A stretch of 64,000 bases of DNA, taken from positions 1,736,001-1,800,000 of the forward strand of contig JANATG010000007.1 in the NCBI GenBank assembly GCA_029449235.1. Direction: 5' to 3'. The notes below the pieces were generated by a model. That model was not told the DNA's origin. It saw only the letters and a program-made list of their open reading frames with translations, and did no database searches. Shown piece by piece: positions 35,137-46,552 of the stretch (position 1 is its first letter; each line of letters opens with the position of its first letter). The DNA is from Linnemannia schmuckeri. Taxonomy: Eukaryota; Mortierellomycota; Mortierellomycetes; Mortierellales; Mortierellaceae. The position numbers and the translations under genes were made by a program.

Positions 35137-35493
35137 AGGAGCACAAGGTCGCGTTGAGAAGGGTTGCAAGCTGTAGAGGAAAGAAAACATTACAACGGCA
35201 AATCACAGGTTTGATGTGAAGGAAGCGTGGCATGTATGTAGTGTAAGTGTGAGTACTTTTGTCATTGATCAATAGGGGAGTGCGAATCTCTTTGATCGTA
35301 GTCTGAGACTTTTTGCTGTTCCCATGGCCACATACATACTTTTGATCAGTTCGTCCCCTCATCAGAGTTCTCCATTTTTCTGTTCGCGCCGACTCTTTCT
35401 ATCTCATTCTATTCTGTACTCTCCCTTCCTTCTTCCGCTCCTACTTCAGCCTTCCCTTTTCCTTCCTCTCAACAAGGCTCTTTCCTTTTCATC

Positions 35494-36311
35494 ATGCCCA
35501 ACAGACCCTCATACATCTTATTGATCGAAGAGCGCGTGAGACAGATAGCCTCAAGCTCCTCCTCTCTCAATAAAAGCAACAACTTAACCACCACCAACCC
35601 CGCGTGCAACTCTGCTCTCAACTCTGGACCGGCAACTGCGACCATGTCTACCCCGACCGACCTTGATCAACATCATGTGGATCTCGTTGAAAAGATTGTC
35701 GCCCAAGGTTGGAAACATTTTTACAAGCTCCACAACTATTTCGTCCGACCGTAAATGCTTCCCAGTTGATAAAGGAGGTTACTGAAGTCATTTGTGTGAC
35801 AAGAGCTAGACTCTAGGCTCAGGCAATAAACGACGTTATTTTTTCTCCCTTTTTCTTGAACCTTTTCGGCTTCCTTTCCTATTCTTTGGATACCACTTAT
35901 ATATTTTGGATTATGGAACATGATAGGGCCTTTCTTTCTCCAGGAGCCACCATTCCTCCAAGGTTACTATCCTCAGCAGCAGGCTCAACAGGCCTAGCAT
36001 CATCAACAGCAGTGGTTAAAACAAAACCTTCTGCACCCTCCTCCGCCGCCTCCTTCCTTCCCACCACCACCAACTCCTACTCCACCTCCACCTCTTCCCT
36101 TCCCTATGATCAGTACCACAACCAACAACCTCAGCAGCAGTAGAACCAGTGGCAGCTGTCGCAACAGCAGTACTAATAACAGCGGCAGCAACTGTACCCT
36201 CCTTATGACGCTCACCACCACCTTCATCGGTAGCACCAGCAGCAACAGAATCCTCTTCCTTACGCTCACCATCCTCGCCAACCCCATCAGTACCACCCTT
36301 ATCAGCACTAA
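35494..36311 (+). pseudogene. Decayed gene for a Gln/Tyr/His/Pro-rich protein
   Basis: The left part is an open frame from ATG 35494 (MPNRPSYILLIEERVRQIAS, ending WKHFYKLHNYFVRP at 35754). A possible intron (gtaaat at about 35753 to ctccag near 35943) leads into Gln-rich frames: LQGYYPQQQAQQA, then a stop and HHQQQW in one frame. After a shift come DQYHNQQPQQQ, NQWQLSQQQY and HPRQPHQYHPYQH in another. Stops interrupt at 35995 (TAG), 36141 (TAG), 36174 and 36177 (TAA TAA) and 36231 (TAG). All sit where the surrounding repeats would predict a Gln codon. I do not recognise the parent protein; prion-like or adhesive Q/Y-rich proteins look like this. The left exon might still be a functional short gene of 86 codons. 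Confidence 0.55.
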
Positions 36312-36760
36312 ATATTCTTAGGATCAAAGCGAACGGTCATAGCAGGCGGCAACCTCATTGGGCAGGGATAGGTAGGACTTTTACACCACTACTACGAGGC
36401 ATTAACAACTAGAGCGAAAGGGAGCAGATGGATCCAGGTGGATCAGTTTGAGGGTAAAGAATAGATGAATTAAACCCAAGATTGCTATTGAATAAAAGTA
36501 GCGCAAAGAAATATGCTCTGTTTTAGTCTACACTTGTCCTGTCCTTTTTTGCGGTTTTGTGCGAGGAAGGGTAATCGTGAGTAAAGTTGCCAGATCGCGC
36601 TCAAGGTGAAAATAGAGCGTGTCTCAACCGTTATGTGCATAGCCAATTAAAGAGGGTTGCATCGATCCTGCCACAAAATTGACTTTCGGAGCGAAATTAC
36701 CTTCTCTCTTCCACTTGCTCCTCATCGCCACCAAAAAAAAGTAATCAACTTTCTTCACTC
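36312..36760. other. Intergenic upstream of RAD51D
   Basis: 449 bp with no clear gene. A short CT-rich leader (near 36700) precedes the ATG at 36761. Confidence 0.6.
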
Positions 36761-38666
36761 ATGCCATTGCTCAAGGACCACCTCGACAGAGCTCTGTCCC
36801 CAAGTGACAGAGTTACTCTCACCGAGATCATCAAGCAAGGGATAAAGACAGGTGCGCACTGGGTGTCATTCACAATTAGCACCACCTGCCCTTATTTTGC
36901 ATTCATTGTAATCAATCGGCATTCACAAGGACATCTTTCACTGACTTTTATTTATTATTATTGACTACCTCTTTGGGTGCGCACAGATGCTAGCTTGCTG
37001 CTGGACCCGAATGTAATTACCACGAAAACAAACGGTCGTATCCAAAGACTGGTATGAAAGGTTCTGCAGCGGCAAGCAGGGTTTTACATTTCTCCACGCG
37101 CGTGGTATTCCACTCGTCCTTTGCACTTCGATGAGAAGCTCACCAGGAATTTTTTTATTCGTGCTTGCAGGTTATGGAGAGTCTACTCGATCGGCTCATA
37201 TTGCCATCGATGCTGAGAAATATCCCTCAACCTGTAAGGGCAAGCGAAATGCTGCAAGAAAGATCATCTAGACATTCACCCACATACTTGACCACGGGGT
37301 GGAACCAGTAAGAACAGCGGTGACAACATGGCATAGTTAATTTGTCATATTTAACGTAGGCATGTTGATTGATTGCCTTCTCTTGACGTAATATCGTTCC
37401 TCTAGGATCGACCAGCTTCTGGGAGGGCAAGGGTGGATTTCTGGAGAAGTCAGCGAGATATGTGGCGTTTCTGGCATCGGCAAAACGATGTTGTGCCTCA
37501 ACTCTACGATTGCTATGCTTGTTCAAGACGAGTCATTACAGGCCATCTGGATCGAGACCGTGGACCACGAGTTCTCTGCACAACGCGCGTCTGATACTGC
37601 AAAAGCGTACATCCGTAGTCAAAAAGACTGGCAGGAACCGCAAGAGTTGGGCGACGATGACCTTGCCATGGAAGTAAGCCTCCATGTGAGTCTGTTCTGT
37701 TTGTGTTGATGCCTCATATTCACTCCCACTAACACATGTGCTATTCAGGCCCATGTGAAGAACGTACTTTCTAGGATCCAAGTTTACAGCTGTCAAGATG
37801 TCTACGATGTGCTTAACGCCATTGAGTTGTTCCGTTCGACGCGGCGTCTTGGTCCTTCTATTAATCGTCGACTGTCTCCTAGACTTCTTGTGGTTGATTC
37901 CTTGAGCGCAGTATTGACGAATCTACTCCGGATGGGCGATGGTGTTGGTCATGCGACCATGATGCATCTCTCGAGAGAGCTCCGGCAAGTCGCGTCTGAC
38001 TTTGACCTCGTAGTACTGGTGAGTGAAATGAGATCTTTTCTGTTAGATGTGCCTAGAGCTAGGTCTAGTCCTTGAAATTGACGCTTTGTATATTGTCAAC
38101 TTTCGGGTGTAGGTGACAACACTGCCTGTCCAGCTCTCGTTTTCTGAAGAGAAGGCGCCGTCGATTTTGATGACGAGTAGTGTGAAGCCTGCTTTAGGCT
38201 CAAGCTGGAAATACGCGACTGATCTGCAAGTCTTTCTTTCTCGAATGGAAATGATTGGTGGCGACGGCAATGGTGCTATAAAGCCCAATGAAGGCTATTC
38301 TCGACACCCGTCTGGCAATGAGGTGAATATGGATATGAGCGCTGAGGTATCTGGCGATGAGATTACGGGTGTGAACGCAGAGACACGAATTGCTGAAGTG
38401 ATAAAGTCCAAACGTCTGGTAAGCCGGAACAACGGGTTGTTGGCAGTGTGAATGCCTACACCGAGTACACTCAATGTGTATCGATATGACTGTTGCATGT
38501 GATTGGATGGAGTAAGTACTCGTCTCACAATATTTATGAATTCTTCTCACGGTCTGTTCGGACTTGTTTTGTGTAGACAACGGGCGAGTGGTGCCTCTTT
38601 CAGCTTAAAGGTTGGCTTGACTTGCCCTCTGGCGAGACCGCACTCCATGTGAGCATGAGTGTGTGA
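36761..38666 (+). CDS. RAD51D: RAD51D-type RAD51 paralogue
   Basis: Seven exons: 36761-36851, 36987-37051, 37171-37307, 37406-37673, 37749-38018, 38113-38418, 38577-38666; 408 aa. A small helical N-terminal domain (MPLLKDHLDRALSPSDRVTL) is followed by the RecA core: LTTGWNQIDQLLGGQGW, Walker A GVSGIGKT (118-125), a Walker B-like LLVVDSLSAVLTNLL, and LKPALG-like KPALGSSWKYATDLQVFLSR. Order, spacing and the sequences around RIQVYSCQDVYDVLNAIE match RAD51D better than XRCC2, RAD51B or RAD51C. The family works in BCDX2-like complexes that help RAD51 filaments in homologous recombination. Compared with human RAD51D, this protein has an insertion of roughly 50 residues near the C-terminus (NGAIKPNEGYSRHPSGNEVN region), just before the last conserved strand GEWCLFQL. 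Confidence 0.87.
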
Positions 38667-38952
38667 GAATGTCCGTTTTGTTGATCTCTTCTTGAACACC
38701 CCTTGATCCCCTCACAGAAGGAAAGAAGAGGTCGATCAGTCAACATGGGGTCCCTGTCCTCCAACAGGAAGCAAACTCAAAAAAAAGTGATACAAAAATT
38801 GCCTTGGCCCTGAATTCTCTTTCCCCATTTCACACCACCCTCTTCAACCGTTGTTGTCTCTTTGTGCCTCTTCCTCTCCCCTCCCTCCCTCCCTCCCTCC
38901 ACACTCCCCTCTCCCCTCTTTCCTTTTTGCGAACCGAATATCGATACTTCCG

Positions 38953-40414
38953 ATGTTTAGACTGGCCCTGACCTCCACCACCCGAGCACACTTTGCATCC
39001 TTTGCTCCATCCGCCACTCGCCCTCATCGCTCATCTCCACTCTCCACACTCGCCTCCTTTTCTTCTTTCTCTTCTCCTCCTATTCACTCAAACCATCGCC
39101 ACAAAACACATCAGGCGACAACTACCACCCGTAACTCGGCTCTCCATTCTCCTTTCACCACTGTCAACCGCCCACAGCTCGCACGCTTCGGAACAATTGG
39201 TAAGTTTTTCCTCCTGTCGACACACACAGGCGTACACGGATACAGCTCCTTGTTTATCCGCCCCTTTGAACCCCGAGGTGAATTAGAAAAGCAAGGCAGA
39301 ATATTATCTAACATTTTCTTCTCGCTTTCTTCTCTTCCCCCCTCCCATCCCTCCTCCCTTACCTTAAAACTCGACCAAAACCAGCAAAAATGACTCCTGA
39401 GGAAAAGGCTGCCTTGAGAGACTCGTCCACTCTTATCATTGCCGCACCCATCTCAAAGTCCAAGGTTCAACCCGGCAAAGCCAACTACAAGATCCTCTTT
39501 CTCCAACGCAGTCGTATCGGAACCTCTGCCAGCGCCCACGTCTTTCCAGGTCCGCCGCTCTTTTTCTTGCAAAATTGTGAATCTCAGTCAGACTCGCAAC
39601 TTTGCTTAGAAAACATAACGCTCACCCTTTCACCCCCTTTCTCTGAACTGGAAGTATAGGTGGCAACGTTGACAAGGCCGATCATGACCCCCGCTGGGCT
39701 ACCTTGTTGAACTACAAGCCCAAGGGCCCTAACGACCCCCCACTCCACAATGCCATCTGTGCAATCCGCGAGGCTTTTGAAGAGTCCGGAGTGTTGGTCT
39801 GCGACCCTCCCACTGAGCTCTCGAATGACGAAATCCGTATCTGGCGTGAAAAGGTTCACAACGACGGCAGGGAATTCTACAACCTCTGCACATCCCACAA
39901 CCTCAAGCCCTCTGTCGATCGTCTGACTCACTTCTCGTCCTGGATCACCCCGCCCGTCGAGCCCAAGCGGTTCCATACTCAGTTCTATCTGACGGTCCTG
40001 CCCTGGTCCCGCGACTCGTTCTCGGACTCGCGTGTGTTTGCTGATGGGAAGGAGACGACACGTTTGGACTGGTTTACACCCGAAGAGGCTTTGGAGGCCT
40101 ATCGCAAGCATTCGATTCAGACGTTCATGCCTCCACAGTTTGTTTCGATTGCTCACTTGTTGCCCTTCAAGAAACACGAGGACTTGCAGCAGCACTTTGC
40201 CACACGTGAGATTATGACCATCATGCCAGAATTCCAGATGGTCTCACAGGACGACAACGGAATCCATCTCATTGGTGTCCTACCCGGCGACGAGGAGCAC
40301 TCTGTTGATATCAAGAAGGACCATCGTCACCGTCTCCATATCACCAAGAACAAGAAGGGCATGAGCGTCAAGTCCTATATCCATGGCCCTAACGAGATCA
40401 AGGCCAGACTTTAG
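38953..40414 (+). CDS. NUDT19-like Nudix hydrolase (CoA-type)
   Basis: Three exons: 38953-39199, 39385-39549, 39660-40414; 388 aa. The Nudix signature is split by an insertion, as in NUDT19: FPGGNVDKADHDPRW, then AICAIREAFEESGVLV, which supplies the REx2EExGU metal-binding part. NUDT19 enzymes hydrolyse CoA and acyl-CoA to 3',5'-ADP and phosphopantetheine. Exon 1 encodes about 80 residues rich in Arg, Ser, Thr and His with no acidic residue (MFRLALTSTTRAHFASFAPS), a likely mitochondrial presequence. The protein ends in ARL, which fits the peroxisomal PTS1 pattern. A second in-frame ATG at 39390 lies six bases into exon 2 (aaaaATGact), so a form without the presequence could arise by alternative initiation. 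Intron 2 has a weak donor (gtccgc), confirmed by the reading FPGGNVDK. The 3' end faces MLH1 with 81 bp between the stop codons. Confidence 0.9.
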
Positions 40415-40495
40415 AATAGACAAAGACAAACACCTCATTCTTATCCTTTAATTGTTCAGTAAGAAAAAGAGTTTTATTGTTACATTAAAGTGTTT

Positions 40496-43400
40496 TTAGC
40501 ATCGTTCAAAGACCTTGTAAAGATCCTTGACTTGAGCGACTTGCACAACTATTCCGGACTTTTCGATCAGAGCCTTGGGTGGGATGAAATGTTTCTTGAA
40601 GGCTGGGAAGATCAGGGACGAGATCATGTGTTGGAACTGAGCATCCTGGATTTCTTGAGGCGTCTTCTTGTCATGGTCTGGCTCGCCGCTGTTCTCGTCC
40701 TGCAATTCTTCGTCCTGGCTGTCTTCGAAAGGATCCTCGACCCGCTCTGGCTGTGTACTGTAGAATATGGCCAATTCGCGAGCAAGAGTCTGAAAACACG
40801 CCTTCTCTGAAGTCCAATCAATCTAATAACAAGGAAAAAAAAAAAGAAGCAAAATTGTACCAAGCGGCTGTTTAGTGATCAAGAAAAACAATGCGGATCA
40901 AATTATTGGCAAGCTTTTCAATCAGGTCCTTGCTTACTTCAGATCCAAGTCTCCAGAGAAAGTCCGAAAGTTTTTCAAGGTTGGGGACGTATCCTCGGAC
41001 CATCATCGGGATCGCCGAAAGCTTTCCATCATCTGTAATGCAGATCGAAAAATATTCCTTCAGCATCTCCTTCCTAGCCACCAGAGTGTTCGCCACCGTC
41101 TATCAGTGATGGTTGAAGAAAGTGTGTATTAGTATCGGCAGGTTTTAAAAGTTTCGAAGAACACAGGTCTGCTATGAAAAATCGATGAAAACGTACCTGT
41201 GCGATCTCATCCTTTGGCTTTAACTCCTCTGGCCACTCATTCTTCTCCATAAGTTCTTGCTCATCATCTAGCGCCATCCGGACCATATCCTTGATCGACA
41301 CAGGATTTGACAGACAAATGAACCCAAAGTTGGAAAAATCCCTTAGACAGATCTGATAAAACAGCTCTTCGCTGATAGCCTCATAGTTGACCAGATACAA
41401 CGCGAGCTCGTTCTGGATCAATCCTCGTTGGTTGTCCAGGATCCCTACAAAAGTGTGGTTCGCAAAGATGGGTGTCAAGATGGGATGACCCTGCTTCTTG
41501 ACCTCATCTCGAAGTTGGAGCACGCTCGTCAGCTTGACCTCGACACGTGGAGCCTTTACTCTAAGACTGCCTGACAGGTGCATCTGACCTCTTGTTCTTT
41601 GTGGTCCAGATCCATTCGACGACGACGATCGCTGTTGAATCTGACCCCCATTATTTTCACCACTAGACTTCATGAGTGGGTCTCTCTTGAATTGTCCAAT
41701 TTTGTTGAGCAGCGACCTCGGTGTTCCTGAACTCAATGGTGATCCTCCATCTGCATCGTCATCGCCATCGACAAAGTTGTTCCGGTCATTTCGTTCGCCA
41801 TCGCTGTCAACATCCATATCCTGATCACCGTCGGCACTCTCAGATAGATCCACACCAATTTTGACGCGCTTGTGTGACGATGAGTTCGATATCGTGTATG
41901 GCGAAGCCGACACCAGGAAGGAGTCCAATGTCTGAGCTCTACTGTCCGTCCGCACTTGATTGTATTCATACACCTTTGGGACTGAAAGAAGGAGCGAAAA
42001 TAAAAATAAATTAGTACTAAAAAAACGGGTTAAGTTACCGGTGAGGTCCTATAGGACAGACCTATACTGAAAGATAGATACCTGGCTTTTTGGATCCATC
42101 TTCGGCGCGGCTCTTCGCGCTCACTTGTGGGAGCAAGGTCTGCGTCAAAAAGTTCCTTGAAACATTGGCGTCGCCCAGTCGATCCTGAATGGCCTCGCAT
42201 ATAGTTGCAATCACCTCCTCCTCGTTCATAAAGTGAACTTCCCGCTTGGTGGGATGTACATTGACATCGACGTTCCTGGGGTCCATTTCCAGAGACAAGT
42301 AGACCCAGGGGTGGGTATTCTTGGGTAAATATGTCGCGTACACCGATTCGATGGCCTTGCGAATAGCAGGCGATTCTACCGAGCGATCTAATATGAAATA
42401 GCCAGGATCGGTATTAATTGTGCTGTCAATTTCATTCAGACGACACCTGAAATGATCGCAGCTGAAAATGACGACATACGATTGATAAAGAGCAGCATGA
42501 CAAACTTCTTGACACTGTAGTTTGCATTTGAGATCCATCCTTTGACCTTGAGGGGATAGACAGGATAGCTCTTCTCCAGTGATAGTAATTCATTCGCGAC
42601 TGTTGATCCGTATATATGTCGAATGTTATCCACCACTGTCGCAGATGTCGTCGTATGCACGTCCGGTGTATTCGAACCTACCTAAATATCAAATTAGGCA
42701 TAGTAATGTAGTGGGCTATAAGCAAACACGTCAAACGTAAAGCGAGAACAATTAATCCAAGACCCGATATTTCGACAACTTACCTTTCGACAAGTGAAGC
42801 TGACTCCCTCGTTATGGATCGCATATCGATTGACAACATCCAAAATCCTGTTGTATTCCTCCGTCGCATTCTTGAGTGCTTTCCGTCTCGTCGGCACGTT
42901 GTAGAACAGATCTTCGGCCTACAGTTATATAAAAACAACGGGTTGTCAGTTTCGCGTTTTCTTGTGAAACTGACGTGCCAACTTCCCTTCCCGATTCATC
43001 TCACAAAGGTCACATGATGATGATGATGATCATACCGAAATCTGGGTGCCATTGTTTCCTGCGCACGCTTTGGGTTCTGCTGCTCCTCCTGGTTTGGCGG
43101 GTATAATTGCTCCATCTGAATATGACGCTCTAAATAATAGACACAAAGAAACAAAGGTCGGACCAGCAAAATTGAAGAGAGGCATGCAAATTATGTCAGG
43201 TTGTTTCATCTGCAGAATGGAAAATAATCCATGGTCCAAAAGAGGTCGTCCCGAATGCACAGCGTGAAAGAACAAAAGAAACGTACTTGTAGGCGCAGTT
43301 GGAATCCTTGGTCTTTGTAGTGATAGTGACATGAGCAATATGACTGACACTGGCCAAGGCTTCGCCTCGAAAACCATATGTAGACATGGTCGACAGATCG

Positions 43401-43952
43401 TCAAACGTCCGCAGCTTGCTGGTAGTGAATCGTTCGCAGACGATGGCTAAGTCTCCAACCTACAGGTGAAGGGTGTATCAACAGAAATTGTATTTAACGT
43501 TAGTTATAGTTTCATGTCGAGTCAAAAATATTTAAATCAAATTGGTGGCGCAAGGGATCTAGCACATTACACGAATACCGTGGCCATTGTCCTGGATTTG
43601 AAGCAGCTTCAGCCCGCCGTCTTTGATAGAGACTTGAATAGAGGTTGATCCAGCATCGAGCGAGTTTTCAATGAGTTCTTTGAGGGCATTGGCAGGTCTG
43701 TGGATAATCTATAGCGGTGGTAGTAAAGACCGACGCCACGAAGGAGAAGGGGATCAGAAAGCTCATTAGTCATGAGTTTTGTTGTTTGCTGCCACGTGAA
43801 GTGTGAATTGCAGGGTTGAGAGCAAAGGTCCATGGCATGGTGAGTACCTCTCCAGCGGCAATCCTGTTGACGACTGCTTCGTCGAGCCTCTTGATAGTCG
43901 GTGCGATGGTGGTAGTGTTGGTGCCGTCTGGTGGTTGTGCTGATGAGGACAT
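40496..43952 (-). CDS. MLH1: DNA mismatch repair protein MLH1
   Basis: Ten exons on the minus strand: 43952-43848, 43708-43571, 43459-43287, 43129-43036, 42918-42784, 42681-42480, 42387-42082, 41981-41197, 41099-40938, 40822-40496; 808 aa. It has a GHKL ATPase N-terminus: VVNRIAAGE/IIHRPANALKELIENSLDAG (Glu46 and Asn50 correspond to human Glu34 and Asn38), DNGHGI, and TYGFRGEALASVSHIA. A transducer domain with VNVHPTKREVHF follows, then an acidic linker (about 390-440, SADGDQDMDVDSDGE) and the C-terminal dimerisation domain. The protein ends in FERC; in yeast the terminal Cys of Mlh1 completes the Pms1 endonuclease site. MLH1 pairs with PMS1/PMS2 and MLH3 homologues. An extra 12-residue Ser/Thr-rich N-terminus precedes the conserved start. 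It is divergent from the GUCD1-like gene (497 bp between the starts). Confidence 0.96.
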
Positions 43953-44448
43953 CTTTGGCGGAAGAGAGTGGCAAAAAAACAAAAGAGAAACAAGCGCAGG
44001 AACACTTTCTTTTGCCACTAACCAAGTGGCACACCGTGACTCGCTTTGTACTTTTTCGTCAATTCTTTTTTTTTTTTCATCCATTTCAAGCTCTCGTTTT
44101 GCTCTTCACTTCCGTTGTTCCAGCCATCCCCACAATTCGCACACAGACACACTCCCATTTACGCCTCTTCTTTCCTCTTCTTTCGACTGTACCATAGCAC
44201 CATCTGTACCATCCACCACTTTCATATCTTTCCTCCTTGTTCCTTTCCTCCTTTTCCTGTCTTCTTCTTTCTTTTTTCACGTTATTCACCCACATCTACT
44301 CCTCTCTTCCCTTCCTGCTTATGGCTTTTTTCATTCTTCACCCTTAAACTCCAACCTTCCGCCAACTTCCTTCTTCCAGTTCGTCTCATTCAATACCCAC
44401 ACCTACTACTTCTCTGCTTTTGTTTTCCTTCAGCTTTCCATCGAATAC
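43953..44448. promoter_or_regulatory. Divergent promoter between MLH1 and the GUCD1-like gene
   Basis: 496 bp. The side facing the GUCD1-like gene is strongly CT-rich on the + strand (44140-44440). A 10-T run lies near 44068. No transcription-factor site can be assigned with confidence. Confidence 0.5.
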
Positions 44449-46552
44449 ATGCAAGTCTCGACACCCGTACCACACATCAACCAAGTAGACAACTGGGACT
44501 GCGGACTAGCATGTGTGGCCATGGTGGCCAACGCTCTTGGCTCTCGCCTTTCGTTGGCTGAAGTGACTCTCCATTGCTCAGGTAAGACTACCTTTACCAG
44601 CAACCACCGCGAAGCATTAACCCGGTGGCCCAAAAAAATTAGAAAAAGAAGCGCCAACAACAAACACCGTACTAGTTCACAGCCTAGTCCCTCGCTACGT
44701 CCCTGCCACATTTTACGGCTAACAATAGCGACAACACTTTAGGTCATGTTATACTTCCCACCTGGCGCCTATTCCTTTTGGGTCCGTGCATCTGGGCACC
44801 CAAGAGCTTGTCACTCTCTATCATTCACTCTGACCCACACCTCTACTTTCCTTCATTCATTATCAATCAAACTACATGGATGACCCTAATACAGTCGAAT
44901 CTGTTTGGACCATTGACCTGGTATATATCCTGCGAAAGCTCTCCAATGACCAAGCCAGTCTACCGACCTTTCAATTCTCAAAACGACCCCCATCCCAGTT
45001 CCACGTCCCTAATCTATCACCAAGCCGAGGAGAAGGTTGGGATTTTACGTACTACACAAGCACGATTGGAGTTGACGCAGCCCATTCCAAGGAAAAGTTC
45101 TATCGAAAGGTTAGGCGTTTTTCTTCCCGTCAAAATGATCCCATGGCCTTCTTCCCGTACAAAGTCTCGCTTTAGATGTTTTGGTTTTATGAAGAGGGGA
45201 TTTTTTTAGAGATATTTCTTTCTTGCTTTCTCCTTTTCCTTTTCATTCTGTCGAGATTGAACGAACAAAGCCAAATTCTTTCCTATCCACTTTCTCTTCT
45301 CCAACTGTTCACAGGGTGCCGACGTTCGTCATCGATGCTGTTCAATCTTTATGTCACAAACCTTTTGACTGGCTGTCCCTGATTGTACTAATATTTATTT
45401 TTCTTCCTCTGCGGAATCGTTTATCCTCTTTGCTTGCGCAACCCTACACACTATCTATAGTCATTCGACGACGATCAGAAGCGAGTGAATGCGCTCTTTG
45501 AGAATGCAGACGCGGCCAATATCAGGGTGATCGAACTGTACGGGAATCTAATGCAGCCGCAAAAAAATGGACAAAGAAAAAAAGAAATAGGAGAGACTGA
45601 GTCGCGTGGCGTGGTTTATGGCTTGTTGAAACTGACCAGACATATGATCCGACCATGGGTCAACAACTTCCCTCTCCTTTTTTTCGTCGTTGTGTTTCTT
45701 TTCACCATTCCCTCCATATTAATCATTGTGTCTAGAACCCTTCCTTTGGACGACTTCAAACGCTTTCTCTATTGCAAAAAATACGCCATCATCACTCTGG
45801 TTAACCAACTACTGCTCAAGTGTCCGCAATGCCTTGCAAGTGTCTCAAGTTTTTTTTTTTAACTTGTATTGCAGACGATTACATATAACTTTAACATCTG
45901 ACCTCGTCCACTCTTTGCTGTGCTGATTATAGGAAAAGACAAACTTTTGCAGCTGCAATGCTGGGGCACTCGGATCGATCGTGCAAAGGATGAAGGGCTT
46001 TCGGTACATTGGTGCGTTGTCTTGCAACCAGCGCAACTGTCCCTAATAGGAACTATTACACATGTATGTGTGCTACACACTGCGGTTCTGACACTTCTCT
46101 CCTTTTTTTTATCTTTGATGGAACAGGCCACTTTATTGTCTTGGTGGCGTATGATGCAGACGAGGACATGTTTTACTATCGAGGTAAATCTACAGTTTCT
46201 TCTTGATAATTATTGTTCACATGTACCTGTGCATTTGGTCTGGCTCTTTTGGTGGCTATTGTTAACGCTCGTTCGGTCTCTCTATTTATCCACATTTCAA
46301 TCATGCGATGTCTGAATGAGTAGATCCCGCAGTGAACGACGAACTTTGCAGTGTTGCAGCTGCGGACTTGGAACGTGCCAGGAACTCTAGCGGGACAGAT
46401 CACGACTGGTGAGCAGGAGCAGGATGGGTTTTCAATAACTAGTTGGCATAGCACGCTTGTACCTGCGCAAATTTCTGCTTTATTGTCTGACCATCAAAGA
46501 CTAAACATGGCCAATTGATTGATCCTTTAGCATTATCGTCAAGGTTGAGTGA
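44449..46552 (+). CDS. GUCD1-like protein (Guanylate_cyc_2 family), C39-peptidase-like
   Basis: Eight exons: 44449-44581, 44895-45109, 45461-45537, 45736-45835, 45933-46011, 46127-46183, 46324-46408, 46531-46552; 255 aa. The protein starts MQVSTPVPHINQVDNWDCGL, the standard N-terminus of GUCD1 homologues, followed by VESVWTIDLVYILRKL and IGHFIVLVAYD. The family is named after a plant protein reported to have guanylyl cyclase activity. Its Cys18 (WDCGLAC), His203 (GHFIVL) and Asp221 (RDPAVND) occupy the order and spacing of the C39 cysteine-peptidase triad. Intron 4 appears to use a GC donor (CTT/gcaagt at 45836); with any nearby GT donor the downstream frame breaks. Residues about 65-95 form an insertion relative to animal homologues. 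Confidence 0.85.

Noticed and set aside
33549..36311. TAG/TAA as sense (Gln) codons instead of pseudogenes
   Set aside because: Intact genes nearby end with TAG (Abp1-like, SERHL-like, Rab32-like) or TAA (GMP synthase, ASF1) at conserved C-termini, and the regions also contain frameshifts.
42390..42480. Alternative MLH1 acceptor at 42447 giving RCRLNEIDSTIN
   Set aside because: The phase does not fit the donor at 42479. The acceptor giving LLFINHRSVESPAIRKAIES keeps the frame and matches MLH1 in other eukaryotes.
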